Shown here in pieces: positions 8,984-20,066 of a stretch of DNA of 64,000 nt. The stretch's first letter is position 1, and every line of letters begins with the position of its first letter. Under the pieces are notes generated by a model, which did no database searches, was not told the DNA's origin, and saw only the letters and a program-made list of their open reading frames with translations. The translations under genes were made by a program, and so were the position numbers. Source of the stretch: Actinomyces slackii (GTDB lineage: Bacteria > Actinomycetota > Actinomycetes > Actinomycetales > Actinomycetaceae); assembly GCF_900637295.1 (NCBI RefSeq), contig NZ_LR134363.1, positions 248,001-312,000 on the forward strand, read 5' to 3'.

Positions 8984-9745
8984 ATGAACATCGATGTCTA
9001 CATTCTCAACTTCATGTCTCGGGAGGCTATCCTGGGCATCAACCACCCGGACCTGACAGAGGCGACAGTTCATAGCCTCGACCTCAATGCCGACTCGGAC
9101 CTTCCTACCGCCGTCATCCGTGCCATGTCACTACGAGGCGCTGACACCTTCCCACTGACTCTCGTCAACGGTCATGTCGTCAAGAGCGGCGTTGCGCCGA
9201 CGCGAGAGGAGATTGACTCCTGGAAGGCCCTGGGCGTCACTGAGTCCATCGCACTCGTGACCGAGGCACGATCCGCCGTAGAGTTCAACGGTGCGGCGCG
9301 CGTGCACATCAGCCTCGATGTCGCTGACGTCGCAGCCTCCATCCCGTTCTACTCGGTATTGCTTGACTGCCCCCCAACCAAGGTCAAGGACGATTATGCC
9401 AAGTTCGAGCCCGCTGAGCCCAGCCTCAATCTCAGCATCAACCAGCACGAGAAAGTCACCTCTTCGTCTGGCCACTACGGCATCCAGGTCAAGTCCACCA
9501 CGGAGGTCAGCAAGGCTCGCGAGCGTTTGGCGGCCGCTGGGTTCGCCATCACCGAGGAATCCGAGACCGCCTGCTGCTACGCCGTGCAGACCAAGGTCTG
9601 GGTGGTCGACCCGGACGGGAACATGTGGGAGGTCTTCGTGGTCACCGAGGCTGAGGCTGACGAAGGCTGCGGCCCTGACTGCATCTGCTTCCAGGAGCTC
9701 GAGCGCAGCTACGTGCAGGCATCAGAAGCACTCACCGCACACTGA
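8984..9745 (+). CDS. Fusion: ArsD-like domain + ArsI/CadI-type VOC dioxygenase
   Basis: 253 residues. Residues 1-90 resemble the ArsD fold (FPLTLVNGHVVKSGVAPTRE) but lack its cysteines. Residues from about 104 form a vicinal-oxygen-chelate domain like ArsI/CadI: metal ligand candidates are His in RVHISLDV, His in GHYGIQV and Glu in MWEVFVV. The vicinal pair Cys197-Cys198 (TACCYAVQTKVWVVDPDG) is the arsenical-binding signature of ArsI C-As lyases. A further C-terminal cluster DEGCGPDCICF follows. ArsI cleaves methyl groups from trivalent organoarsenicals using Fe(II) and O2. The start follows AAAGGA by 7 bp. The fused architecture is unusual. Confidence 0.75.
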   Translation: MNIDVYILNFMSREAILGINHPDLTEATVHSLDLNADSDLPTAVIRAMSLRGADTFPLTLVNGHVVKSGVAPTREEIDSWKALGVTESIALVTEARSAVEFNGAARVHISLDVADVAASIPFYSVLLDCPPTKVKDDYAKFEPAEPSLNLSINQHEKVTSSSGHYGIQVKSTTEVSKARERLAAAGFAITEESETACCYAVQTKVWVVDPDGNMWEVFVVTEAEADEGCGPDCICFQELERSYVQASEALTAH

Positions 9746-9769
9746 TCGGTCAGAAGGGACAGCCCAGGT

Positions 9770-10753
9770 ATGACAGCCACTGACCGCTCCACTGATCCGG
9801 CGCACCTCATCATCGACACCTACGACCGTCTCGCTGCCGGCGGCAGCAGCAACCTGTGCTGCTCGGCGGAAACAATATATTCGTCCGAGCAACTGGAGTT
9901 CCTCCCTGACGAGGTGCTGAGACTGTCCTCCGGATGCGGACATCCCATCGACGAGGCCTATATCGATGCAGGTATGACCGTCGTGGACATCGGGTCGGGG
10001 GCCGGAGCCGACTGTCTGCTTGCTGGCCTGCGGGTCGGGCCCACGGGTCATGTCATCGGCGTCGATCCGAGTCCTGCCATGCGTGAGGTCGCCGAGCGCA
10101 ACCGCGACGCGAAGAATATGCCGTGGGTCGAGTTTCGCGCGGGCACCAGCACCGCGCTCCCCATCGAAGACGGGCAGGCCGACCTCGTGGTCAGTAATTG
10201 TGTCCTGTCACTGTCGCAGGACCACGCGGGCACATGGAGGGAGATCGCTCGAGTTCTCAAACCAGGGGGCCGGGCACTCGTCTCCGACATCATCGGAGGC
10301 GGCGAGGAGAGCCTCGAGAGCAAGACGCGCTGCGAGACCGGCATCTCCTGGCCGCGTTACCGCACCCTCCTTCACGACGCGGGTCTGGACGGCCTGAGAG
10401 TCATCAACGCGAGCACCGTCCGTTTCAAGGACACCGCACTGGCAACCAGCCTCACGCTGAGCGCCAGACGAGCCACCGATAGGCCGCACTGCGCTGTCGA
10501 CGTCATCCACGACGACGCACACACTCGGGAGGCACGCGAGCTCGTGGGAAGGTTGGGTGCGAGTTCCCGGGATGCCTCAGCGCCCACCGTCGAGGTCCGA
10601 CTCCTGAGTATGACCGCTCGGGGAGACCGCGACATCATCGCACTGATCGCGGACGGGCAGCCCCAGGCTCCGTTGACCATCTTCACGGACGGTGCGAGAT
10701 CAGCACGGTTGAGCCTCATCGCCCCAGCACCGCCGCCAGGTCGTGATGTCTAG
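9770..10753 (+). CDS. arsM: ArsM-like SAM-dependent arsenite methyltransferase
   Basis: 327 residues. SAM motif VVDIGSGAGADCLLA near residue 71, then GVDPSPAMREVAERN. Features of ArsM are an N-terminal vicinal pair Cys30-Cys31 (SSNLCCSAE), SSGCGHPID, the strand VVSNCVLSLS with an in-motif cysteine, and RCETGISWPRYRTLL. ArsM methylates As(III) using these conserved thiols. Beyond the methyltransferase core (after about residue 235) is an extension of roughly 90 residues with one further cysteine and no recognised domain. The substrate might be another metalloid such as selenium or antimony, but the cysteine layout favours arsenic. The start follows AGAAGGGACAG. Its end overlaps the long form of arsR. 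Confidence 0.78.
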   Translation: MTATDRSTDPAHLIIDTYDRLAAGGSSNLCCSAETIYSSEQLEFLPDEVLRLSSGCGHPIDEAYIDAGMTVVDIGSGAGADCLLAGLRVGPTGHVIGVDPSPAMREVAERNRDAKNMPWVEFRAGTSTALPIEDGQADLVVSNCVLSLSQDHAGTWREIARVLKPGGRALVSDIIGGGEESLESKTRCETGISWPRYRTLLHDAGLDGLRVINASTVRFKDTALATSLTLSARRATDRPHCAVDVIHDDAHTREARELVGRLGASSRDASAPTVEVRLLSMTARGDRDIIALIADGQPQAPLTIFTDGARSARLSLIAPAPPPGRDV

Positions 10754-11174
10754 TGAGGAATCATCACGCCATGATCAGTCGGATCCCTGCATACTTGACT
10801 GTATGACGCTCTCACCGCCAACTGAGCTCGAGACGGACTCGGCGGAGGCCTCCGAGGACAGATTCGCGACCCTCGCCACCACAGCGCGGGCGCTCGGCGA
10901 CCCTGTCCGTCTCGCAGTGTTCACCTGCATCGCCTCAGCCTCAACAGAGATCTGCGTGTGCGACATCATCAACTCCTGCGGTCGCAGTCAGGCAACGATC
11001 AGTTATCACCTCAAGAAACTGCGAGAAGCCGGCCTCGTCGTTCCCCGCAGAGAGGGCACGTGGATCTGGTATCGGCTCAACGAGCCCGTCTTCAAGCAGT
11101 TCAGGGACGCAGTGGCATCTCTGACCTCCCGGTCCGCCACAACGACACAGGATCCCACATGCTGCACTTCCTGA
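10746..11174 (+). CDS. arsR: ArsR/SmtB-family metalloid-responsive repressor
   Basis: Winged-helix ArsR protein: ALGDPVRLAVFTCIA, the metal-site motif EICVCDI (CxC at the start of the DNA-binding helix region, as in type-1 arsenite sensors), and recognition helix CGRSQATISYHLKKLREAGL. It ends in DPTCCTS, adding a vicinal pair. Two starts are possible. The ATG at 10746 (142 residues) overlaps arsM and adds a CILDC segment. The ATG at 10803 gives 123 residues and lies in a small dyad CATAC-N6-GTATG (10790-10805). It is last in the cluster and probably regulates the promoter near 6100. Confidence 0.85.
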   Translation: MSSEESSRHDQSDPCILDCMTLSPPTELETDSAEASEDRFATLATTARALGDPVRLAVFTCIASASTEICVCDIINSCGRSQATISYHLKKLREAGLVVPRREGTWIWYRLNEPVFKQFRDAVASLTSRSATTTQDPTCCTS

Positions 11175-11227
11175 CGCAGGGGTTGGGCCGAGGGGTACGC
11201 CCGGCGGCTGGCGAATGAACGTGCCTA

Positions 11228-11306
11228 TGCGTAGCGGACGTGGGTTTGCGTCATCCGACTGGGGTTAGCACAGGGGTGATTGACGCAAAGGCTCGTTCGG
11301 TACGCA
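11228..11306. repeat. 79-nt nested stem-loop element, copy 2
   Basis: Same structure as 5688-5766. The one change in the stem region (C to T in CGTCC, giving CGTTC) leaves a G-T (G-U in RNA) wobble pair, so the fold is kept. It sits between arsR and the convergent clpB, where a terminator would be expected. Confidence 0.75.
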
Positions 11307-11475
11307 GACCCTCGTCGTCGGCGCGGAGGCACGCCGCCGGCGCGAAGGCACGCCGCCGGCGCGAAGGCACGCCGTCAGCACGAAGCGGTGCCGGCCCGCT
11401 TACCGCGGACCGGCACCGCCCGAACTCGCACCGCCTGGCCTTGCGCCGAGTGGACTCGGCCTGGACCTCACAGAC

Positions 11476-14145
<2,670 letters not shown>

Positions 14146-14198
14146 GGTTGTCTCCCTTGGTGGTGACGGCTGGTATCTGGACACTCCAACCTACGCAG

Positions 14199-14221
14199 GG
14201 TTGAGTCTATTCCGCTCAACC
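14199..14221. promoter_or_regulatory. HAIR-type HspR operator of clpB
   Basis: GGTTGAG and CTCAACC form a 7-bp inverted repeat with a 9-bp gap, close to the actinobacterial HAIR consensus CTTGAGT-N7-ACTCAAG. It is 54-76 bp upstream of the clpB start. hspR is encoded at 23975-24484 in this window. Confidence 0.8.
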
Positions 14222-14479
14222 TTGATCGCGACGCTGGCGAAGGCGGTGACCCCTCTCACGACGGCGTCCGGGCGACCTCAGGGGTGGAGGTCCGGCCCAG
14301 CAGCCCGGCCCAGCAGCCCGGGCAGGATGCTCGACCAGGTCGCCGAGGCGGGCGCCATGGGGGCCAGAGGAATAAACCACATATCAAACTGCCCGCAGGA
14401 GCGCACAGACAGTGATCATTCCGTTACGCTCTGGACCGAACGGCGCACTGCGCAACGCCTACCTCTTGCAGGAGCAACG

Positions 14480-15289
14480 ATGTCCACCAGTCACCGCCCA
14501 CGCTCGACGTTCGCCAACCGAGCACTGACCCCCGCCCTCCTCGCCTTCTCCGCACTGGCGCTGGCCGGCTGCGGGATGGTCCCTCTACCCGGTCTCTCAC
14601 AGGACGAGTCCCCCAGTGCCGAGTCCTCGTCCAGTGCGGCCTCCAAAGACAAGGAAGACTCCGGGGAGAGCGAGAACGTCCGCAAGAAGGACTCGACGCC
14701 GTCCGCCGAGCCCAGTGAATCAGCCTCCGCATCCGCCAGCGCTGACGCCAGCGCCTCGGCCAGCAAGGCCCCGGCCACAGCGGCTGAGCCGGCCGAGCCG
14801 CCTGCCGGCAGCCAGACGATGAAGGGCGACACGGCACTGATCAGCTTCGCCGTGCCCGACAACTGGACCATCTACGACACAGTGGACCAGGCCGCGATGG
14901 AGTCCATCGCGGCAGAGCTGAACACTGACCTCGCGAGCATTCAGCGCAATCTACTCCTCAAGGACGCCGTCGCCACGTACCTCCCCGGCAACGAGACCAA
15001 CGAGATGCTCCTCATGACCATGGTCCCGTTCCCCACGGGGCTCAAGGATGAGGCGACCCTGACCTCGGAGCTCAACGAGTTGGGCTACTCGCCGGAGTTC
15101 TACGCCGAGGTGGACACTGCCAACGGCAAGGGCTCATACATGACCGCCACTGATGCTAGTTCGAACCGCAGGTACGCACTCATCTACCTGCCCGATCCGC
15201 AGGGCAGGATGGTGCACTTGCAGCTTTACACCTACAGCACTGAGCGCGCCCAGGACCTGGTCAACACCATGGCCTCCACCCTGCGCTGA
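14480..15289 (+). CDS. Putative lipoprotein of unknown function
   Basis: 269 residues. A type-II signal peptide ends with LALAGC, so Cys32 is probably lipidated and the protein held on the outer face of the membrane. A long Ser/Ala/Glu-rich linker (about residues 40-110) is followed by a globular domain starting at TALISFAVPDNWTIYD, with several hydrophobic strands up to the C-terminus. The domain loosely recalls the fold of secreted DUF1795/PsbP-like proteins, but no firm family is claimed. The ATG at 14480 follows AGGAG by a few bases. The 334-bp gap to clpB also holds a 13-bp tandem duplication GGCCCAGCAGCCC. Confidence 0.8.
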   Translation: MSTSHRPRSTFANRALTPALLAFSALALAGCGMVPLPGLSQDESPSAESSSSAASKDKEDSGESENVRKKDSTPSAEPSESASASASADASASASKAPATAAEPAEPPAGSQTMKGDTALISFAVPDNWTIYDTVDQAAMESIAAELNTDLASIQRNLLLKDAVATYLPGNETNEMLLMTMVPFPTGLKDEATLTSELNELGYSPEFYAEVDTANGKGSYMTATDASSNRRYALIYLPDPQGRMVHLQLYTYSTERAQDLVNTMASTLR

Positions 15290-15433
15290 GCGGACCGAGC
15301 CGGCGGCCGCACCATCCATCACCGGAGGACCGCCGCGAGGCGCCCAACTTCCCCCGCGGCGCTCAACCTGGCAGCATTCGGCGTGAGGCCGACGTCGACC
15401 GACGCCGTGCCACCCGACGGAAGGAGAAACAGC

Positions 15434-15616
15434 ATGGGACTTGATGACCTGTCGAAGAAGGCCAGCGAGGCACTCGGCTCCGACAAGACCGAGGAGCTCA
15501 GCGACAAGGCTCTTGACACCGCTGCAGACGCCGCGAAGAAGGCGACCGGCGGCAAGTTCGATGACAAGATCGACTCCGCGCGCGACGCCATCGACGGCAA
15601 GCTCGGCAACGCCTGA
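15434..15616 (+). CDS. Small Rv0909/MT0933-type putative antitoxin-like protein
   Basis: 60 residues, highly charged and alpha-helical: MGLDDLSKKASEALGS at the start and GGKFDDKIDSARDAIDGKL at the end. This matches the short actinobacterial family annotated as Rv0909-family or MT0933-like antitoxins, in which GGK-D-KID is typical. The ATG follows AAGGAG by 8 bp. No toxin gene is adjacent, so the antitoxin label is family-based only and a stress-related role is equally possible. A strong hairpin follows the stop. Confidence 0.7.
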   Translation: MGLDDLSKKASEALGSDKTEELSDKALDTAADAAKKATGGKFDDKIDSARDAIDGKLGNA

Positions 15617-15653
15617 GCACTGAGCTGACACCCGCGGCCCTCTGACCGCAGGC

Positions 15654-15682
15654 GGGGCCCCGCACCCTTGGTGCGGGGCCCC
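15654..15682. terminator. GC-rich hairpin after the small putative antitoxin
   Basis: GGGGCCCCGCAC and GTGCGGGGCCCC pair perfectly (12 bp) around the loop CCTTG. It starts 37 bp after the stop codon. There is no T-tract, as is common for terminators in high-GC actinobacteria. Confidence 0.75.
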
Positions 15683-15723
15683 TGCGCGTCCCACCGCCGC
15701 TCAGCGCGCCGATGACGAGCCTT

Positions 15724-15802
15724 TGCGTCGACGACGACGGTTCGCGTCATCCGACTGACCTCTGCACAGGGGTGATTGAGGCGAACTCTCGTCGTCTACG
15801 CA
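15724..15802. repeat. 79-nt nested stem-loop element, copy 3 (diverged)
   Basis: TGCGTCGACGACG pairs with CGTCGTCTACGCA (one mismatch), then TTCGCGTCA with TGAGGCGAA (one mismatch), around a 27-nt loop. Total length and symmetric 4+4 internal loop equal the other copies. Compared with copy 1, two pairs change on both sides (inner T-A to C-G, outer G-C to C-G). Loop ends TCCGACTG and GCACAGGGGTGAT are conserved while the middle 6 nt differ. Confidence 0.75.
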
Positions 15803-15886
15803 TTCCCTCGTCGTCGACGCACGGGTCCGCGGAACGGACGGGCTCAGCGATATCGGCTCCGGCGCATGCAGGGCATACTCCTGACC

Positions 15887-16357
15887 ATGACCACCATCGG
15901 CGAAGACCGGCACCAGGGACCCGTGGTGCCCGAGGAGATCATCGAGGCGCGCCGCGATGATCTGCTCGCCCGAGCAGCGGGCCTGCCCGCGGCCTGGGTG
16001 GGGCTCAAGCCCGAGTGGGACACCACCGTGGCCTCCGTGGGCACGCGCCTGTTCCTCCTCATGCTCACCCACCCCGACGGCCGAGCCCTGGCCAATGTCA
16101 AGCTCGAGCCCGAGGATGGCGTGGCCGTGCGCGCCTCCATGAGCTGGGTGGGACCCGGATACCACCAGTCCAAGAGGCACTGGGTCAGCATCGATCTGAC
16201 CAGCCCTGACTATGAGGCGACCACCGCGGGCGAGCTCGTGGAGGACTCCTACCGGCTGGTCCTCAGCCTGCTGACGCGCCGGGTGCGCGAGGCGGTGCTG
16301 CTGGCCGACTCCGCCGGCAGGCCGGCCCGCCCCACATGGCAGTGGCGCACGCAGTGA
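15887..16357 (+). CDS. YjbR/MmcQ-like DNA-binding-fold protein
   Basis: 156 residues. The pattern (AAGLPAAWVGLKPEWDTTVASVGTRLFLLML then ANVKLEPEDGVAVRA and HQSKRHWVSIDLTSP) fits the YjbR/MmcQ family, a CyaY-like fold of uncertain function in which a conserved KHW near the middle is typical. It has no signal peptide or membrane segment. The start is uncertain: an ATG at 15866 would add seven residues. No operon partner is evident, since the S9 peptidase starts 100 bp downstream. Confidence 0.7.
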   Translation: MTTIGEDRHQGPVVPEEIIEARRDDLLARAAGLPAAWVGLKPEWDTTVASVGTRLFLLMLTHPDGRALANVKLEPEDGVAVRASMSWVGPGYHQSKRHWVSIDLTSPDYEATTAGELVEDSYRLVLSLLTRRVREAVLLADSAGRPARPTWQWRTQ

Positions 16358-16457
16358 TGGCGATGCCGCGTGATGATGCCGCGCGCTCCTCGCACTTCCC
16401 CGCCCTCGTCGCGCGGACGGTCCGGAGCCGCCATGCGGGTCGTGATCCAATGGGCCC

Positions 16458-18788
16458 ATGCATGACGACGACGCACCCATCGCCCGTGTCGCCCCGGTCG
16501 GCGCCGTCGCCCCGGGGACGACGCCGCGGGCGGCGAGGACGGGGCCCGATCTGCCGCCCGTCCCCGAGTGGCTCGACGAGATCGAGGGCCCCCAGGCGCT
16601 GGAGTGGGTGACTCGCCGCAACCAGGAGACCGAGGCGGCCTATGCCGCCGACGCGGGCTTCATCGAGCTGGCCGGCGACATCGAGACGATCCTGGACGCC
16701 CCTGACCGCATCCCGGCCGTCACCGAGCGCGCCGGCCTGCTCTACAACGTCTGGACCGACGCCGATCACCCCCGGGGCCTGTGGCGCCGCACCACCTGGC
16801 TCGACTACGCCGCCACCGCCCCGTCATCCTCCGGCGCGCTGCCTCCCGCCGAGCCGGATTGGGAGATCCTCCTCGATCTCGACGAACTGGGACGCCAGGA
16901 GGGCCGCGCCTGGGTGTGGCACGGCGCCCAGGTCCTGGCCACCGGGCCCGATCGGGGCAGGCGCGCCCTCATCACCCTGTCCGAGGGCGGATCGGATGCG
17001 GATGTCACGCGCGAGTTCGACCTGTCCGAGCGCCGCTTCATCCCTGCTGAGGAGGGCGGCTTCTACCGCGAGGCCTCCAAGGGCTCCATGGTCTGGGCCG
17101 ACGAGGAGGGCCAGTCCGTCCTCATCACCACCGACCTGGGCCGGGGCTCGACGACGCGCTCGGGCTACCCCCGCCAGGCGCTGCGGCTGCACCGGGGCCA
17201 GAGCCTGGCCGAGGCCGAGGTCCTGGGCACGGCCGCCGAGGAGGCCGTGGCGGTGTCCGCCGCCTATGACATCCACGGCCGCACCTGGCTGAGCACCCTG
17301 ATCGACTTCCACACCCGGCGGACCTGGCTCCTGCCCAGCGGGATCCGATTCCCCGAGCGCACCTGTGCCGGGCCGCTGCCCGAGGGCGAGTCCATCGCCC
17401 CTGGGGCCCAACGGATCGATGTGCCCCCGTCAGCGCATATCAGCGCCTCGAGGGACTGGCTGATCATCGAGCTGCGCGAGGCCTGGGAGCCGGAGGACCA
17501 GCAGGATCAGAAGGACCAGAAGGGTCGGGCCTTCCCGGCCGGCTCGCTCCTGGCCGCTCCCCTGGCGGAGTTCCTGGAGGGCCGGCGCAGGCTGACGGCG
17601 CTGTTCACCCCCACCGGGTCCACCAGCCTGGAGTCCGTCGTGTGGACCCGCAACCACCTGGTCATTACGGTGCTTGACGACGTCGTCACTCGACTGGAGG
17701 TCCTCACCCCTCCCGCACGACCCGGCCATGAGGAGTGGACCCGCCATGACCTGGACCTGTCCGCGGCCGGCGACGTGCCGGTCTCCCCGGCGATCGACCA
17801 CACGGATCTGCGAGCGGGGCGGCCCCTGGTGACGGTCTCGGCCCGGCAGGTCGATGCCCGCAGCGGAGACGACCTGTGGCTGAGCGTCTCGGGGTGGACG
17901 ACTCCCTCCACGCTGCGGGTGGCCCGCCTGACCGCCGAGGGGTCGCTTCAGGGGATGTGCGTGCTGCGCCAGGCCCCCGCCCGCTTCGATGCCAGTGGCG
18001 TCACGGTCTCCCAGCATGTGGCCATCAGCACCGATGGCACGCGCGTCCCCTATTTCCAGGTGGGCCGGGCGGGCGGTGACGGGGCGAGCGGCCCCGCGCC
18101 CACGATCCTCTACGGCTACGGGGGCTTTGAGCACTCGCTCCTGCCCGGCTATCAGCCGGTCATGGGCCGGGCCTGGTTGGAGCGCGGCGGGGTCTATGTG
18201 GTGGCCAATATCCGTGGCGGCGGGGAGTACGGGCCGGCCTGGCACCGGGCGGCCCTGACCGGCAACCGCCTGCGGGCCTGCGAGGACTTCGCCGCGGTGG
18301 CCGCCGGCCTGGTGGAGCGAGGAGTCACCGCGCCCCAGCAGCTGGCCGTGCACGGCGGGTCCAATGGTGGGCTGCTGACCGGGATGATGCTCACGCGCCA
18401 CCCCGAGTTGGTGGGGGCCGTGGTCTGCGAGGTCCCGCTGCTGGACATGCGCCGCTACACCCACCTGCTGGCCGGCCACTCCTGGATGGCCGAGTACGGG
18501 GATCCCGACGACGAGGCCCAGTGGGAGTTCATCAAGGAGTTCTCCCCCTTCCACCTGCTGCGGCCCGGGCTCCGCTACCCACCGGTGCTGCTGGTGACCT
18601 CCACCCGGGATGACCGGGTCCATCCCGCCCATGCCCGCACCATGGCGCACCGGCTGCGGGCCCTGGGCCAGTCGGTCACCTATTTCGAGAACTCCGAGGG
18701 CGGGCATGGGCGCGCCTCGACCAATGCGCAGCGCGCCTTCATGAGCGCCCTGGTCTACGAGTTCTGCTGGCGCAGTCTCGCCTCCTGA
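16458..18788 (+). CDS. S9-family serine peptidase (prolyl oligopeptidase type)
   Basis: 776 residues. An N-terminal seven-bladed propeller region (about 60-500) contains GRAWVWHGAQVLATGPDRGR and FREAS-type motifs. The C-terminal alpha/beta-hydrolase domain has ILYGYGGFEHSLLPGY, NIRGGGEYG, the nucleophile elbow HGGSNGGLL, Asp in TSTRDDRVHPAHA and His in SEGGHGRAS. This order is that of prolyl oligopeptidases, which cut short peptides after proline or related residues in the cytoplasm. No export signal is seen. The ATG at 16458 opens MHDDDAP. Several enzymes of the subfamily are poorly characterised, so the exact specificity is open. Confidence 0.93.
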   Translation: MHDDDAPIARVAPVGAVAPGTTPRAARTGPDLPPVPEWLDEIEGPQALEWVTRRNQETEAAYAADAGFIELAGDIETILDAPDRIPAVTERAGLLYNVWTDADHPRGLWRRTTWLDYAATAPSSSGALPPAEPDWEILLDLDELGRQEGRAWVWHGAQVLATGPDRGRRALITLSEGGSDADVTREFDLSERRFIPAEEGGFYREASKGSMVWADEEGQSVLITTDLGRGSTTRSGYPRQALRLHRGQSLAEAEVLGTAAEEAVAVSAAYDIHGRTWLSTLIDFHTRRTWLLPSGIRFPERTCAGPLPEGESIAPGAQRIDVPPSAHISASRDWLIIELREAWEPEDQQDQKDQKGRAFPAGSLLAAPLAEFLEGRRRLTALFTPTGSTSLESVVWTRNHLVITVLDDVVTRLEVLTPPARPGHEEWTRHDLDLSAAGDVPVSPAIDHTDLRAGRPLVTVSARQVDARSGDDLWLSVSGWTTPSTLRVARLTAEGSLQGMCVLRQAPARFDASGVTVSQHVAISTDGTRVPYFQVGRAGGDGASGPAPTILYGYGGFEHSLLPGYQPVMGRAWLERGGVYVVANIRGGGEYGPAWHRAALTGNRLRACEDFAAVAAGLVERGVTAPQQLAVHGGSNGGLLTGMMLTRHPELVGAVVCEVPLLDMRRYTHLLAGHSWMAEYGDPDDEAQWEFIKEFSPFHLLRPGLRYPPVLLVTSTRDDRVHPAHARTMAHRLRALGQSVTYFENSEGGHGRASTNAQRAFMSALVYEFCWRSLAS

Positions 18789-18881
18789 GGAGCCCCGGCC
18801 GCGGGGCCGGTGCCGTGTCTCCGGCGGCCGACCCCGCGGAGCCCGAGCGGATCGGTGCCGATCGGTGCGGGTCGGTGCGAG

Positions 18882-19577
18882 TCAGCGCTGGCCGCGGCGC
18901 AGGCGCGAGATCCCCACCACGGTGACCGCCAGTCCGGTGAAGCCGCACAGGAGGGCGCCCATGATCATCACATTGGCGACGGCGATCCGCTCGGCGCGGA
19001 TCGGGGGGCCCACCATCATGCCCTCGGTGCCCGCACTGCAGGTCACGGTGTAGGCCCCTGCCTGCGAGGCGGTGAAGGAGGCCAGAGGGACCAGACCGCT
19101 CTCCTCCTTGACCACCGCCGCGCCCTGCGGATTGGTGATGGTGCAATCCGCGGTGCTGTCCGTGGGGCCGGCGTAGACCATGGCCCGGGTGCCCTTGTTG
19201 AGCTGCACCGTGCCCGACTCGCCCAGCGCCGTCGGCGGTGCCCCTGACCAGTCCACGGCCGTGCGCAGAGCGCCGACGAGAAGCAGGACGGGCACGACGA
19301 GCATGAGGACCAGGCCGACGGCCAGGACGCGCCAGCCGCGCCGGGGCGCCGGGGCGCCGTCGGACTGGGCTCGCGACCAGGCGTCGAGCCTCACGCCGCC
19401 CTTGGGGGCCTTCCAGCCACTGACGGGGCCCGCATCGTCAGGATCGGGGTCCGCATGCTCCGGCAGGGGGTCCAGCCCCTGCTCGGCACGCAGGATGGCG
19501 AGCTCCTCAGGGCTCACGCGCTGTCCGTAGGCGGGCGGCGCCTCGGGCTCCTCGGAGCCCGGCATCCTCGGCATCAC
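18882..19577 (-). CDS. Two-TM membrane protein of unknown function
   Basis: 231 residues. An acidic, Pro-rich cytoplasmic N-terminus contains the motif YGQRVSPEELAILRAEQGLDPLPE. A TM segment near residues 85-105 (VLAVGLVLMLVVPVLLLVGA) is followed by an extracytoplasmic domain with two cysteines (DCTITNPQG and TVTCSAG), which may form a disulfide. A second TM segment and a basic tail (SRLRRGQR) end the protein. No family was recognised. It lies 30 bp downstream of the first DUF4282-like gene, on the same strand, so co-transcription is likely. Confidence 0.75.
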   Translation of the reverse strand: MMPRMPGSEEPEAPPAYGQRVSPEELAILRAEQGLDPLPEHADPDPDDAGPVSGWKAPKGGVRLDAWSRAQSDGAPAPRRGWRVLAVGLVLMLVVPVLLLVGALRTAVDWSGAPPTALGESGTVQLNKGTRAMVYAGPTDSTADCTITNPQGAAVVKEESGLVPLASFTASQAGAYTVTCSAGTEGMMVGPPIRAERIAVANVMIMGALLCGFTGLAVTVVGISRLRRGQR

Positions 19578-19607
19578 GGGATTCTCATATGCGGCAGTGG
19601 GCGGGGC

Positions 19608-20066
19608 TCAGGACTGAGCGCGCTTGGAGGCGTTGACCACCAGCTCGATGAACAGGCGGACCAGGAAGATCTGCATCACTGCCCACGGTGCGTAGATGAA
19701 CAGAGAGATGAGGAACTCGCCGAAGTCGTAGCCGTCATAATTATCCCCATGCGAGAAAGCGGCGTAGAGCCAGTTCAGGGTGAAGGCGATGACGGCCACG
19801 ATGAAGGCGACCTTGCCGAAGCGCTCGGCGAAGCCCTTGCTCGTGTCGAAGAGGTTGCCGAACAGCGAGTCGCCCGCCGGGCCCTGGGGCGGGTAGGGCT
19901 GACCAGGGGGCACCGGCCCACCGGGCATGGCGGCGCTGGGCGCGCTGGGGATCGGGCCGGTCTGCGGCACGCCCTGGGGCGGGTAGGGCTGGCCGGGAAT
20001 CGGGGCCGACGGCGCAGAGGAGGCCGGCGGGAAGTACGGCTGACCGGGATTCTGGGGCTGTGTCAT
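19608..20066 (-). CDS. DUF4282-like membrane protein, copy A
   Basis: 152 residues. A Pro/Gln/Gly-rich cytoplasmic N-terminus (about 60 residues, repeated PGQPYPPQG) leads into LFDTSKGFAERFGKVAFIVAVIAF and two hydrophobic segments ending RLFIELVVNASK. The pattern fits DUF4282 small membrane proteins. The start is the ATG at 20066 opening MTQPQNPGQP. A related copy is at 21766-22293, and each copy follows a DUF418 gene on the minus strand, which suggests a duplicated two-gene unit. Confidence 0.8.
   Translation of the reverse strand: MTQPQNPGQPYFPPASSAPSAPIPGQPYPPQGVPQTGPIPSAPSAAMPGGPVPPGQPYPPQGPAGDSLFGNLFDTSKGFAERFGKVAFIVAVIAFTLNWLYAAFSHGDNYDGYDFGEFLISLFIYAPWAVMQIFLVRLFIELVVNASKRAQS

Noticed and set aside
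5997-11214. Island as an integrative element with integrase
   Set aside because: No integrase, recombinase, tRNA or phage gene is seen in the island; only direct repeats of host-derived sequence border it.
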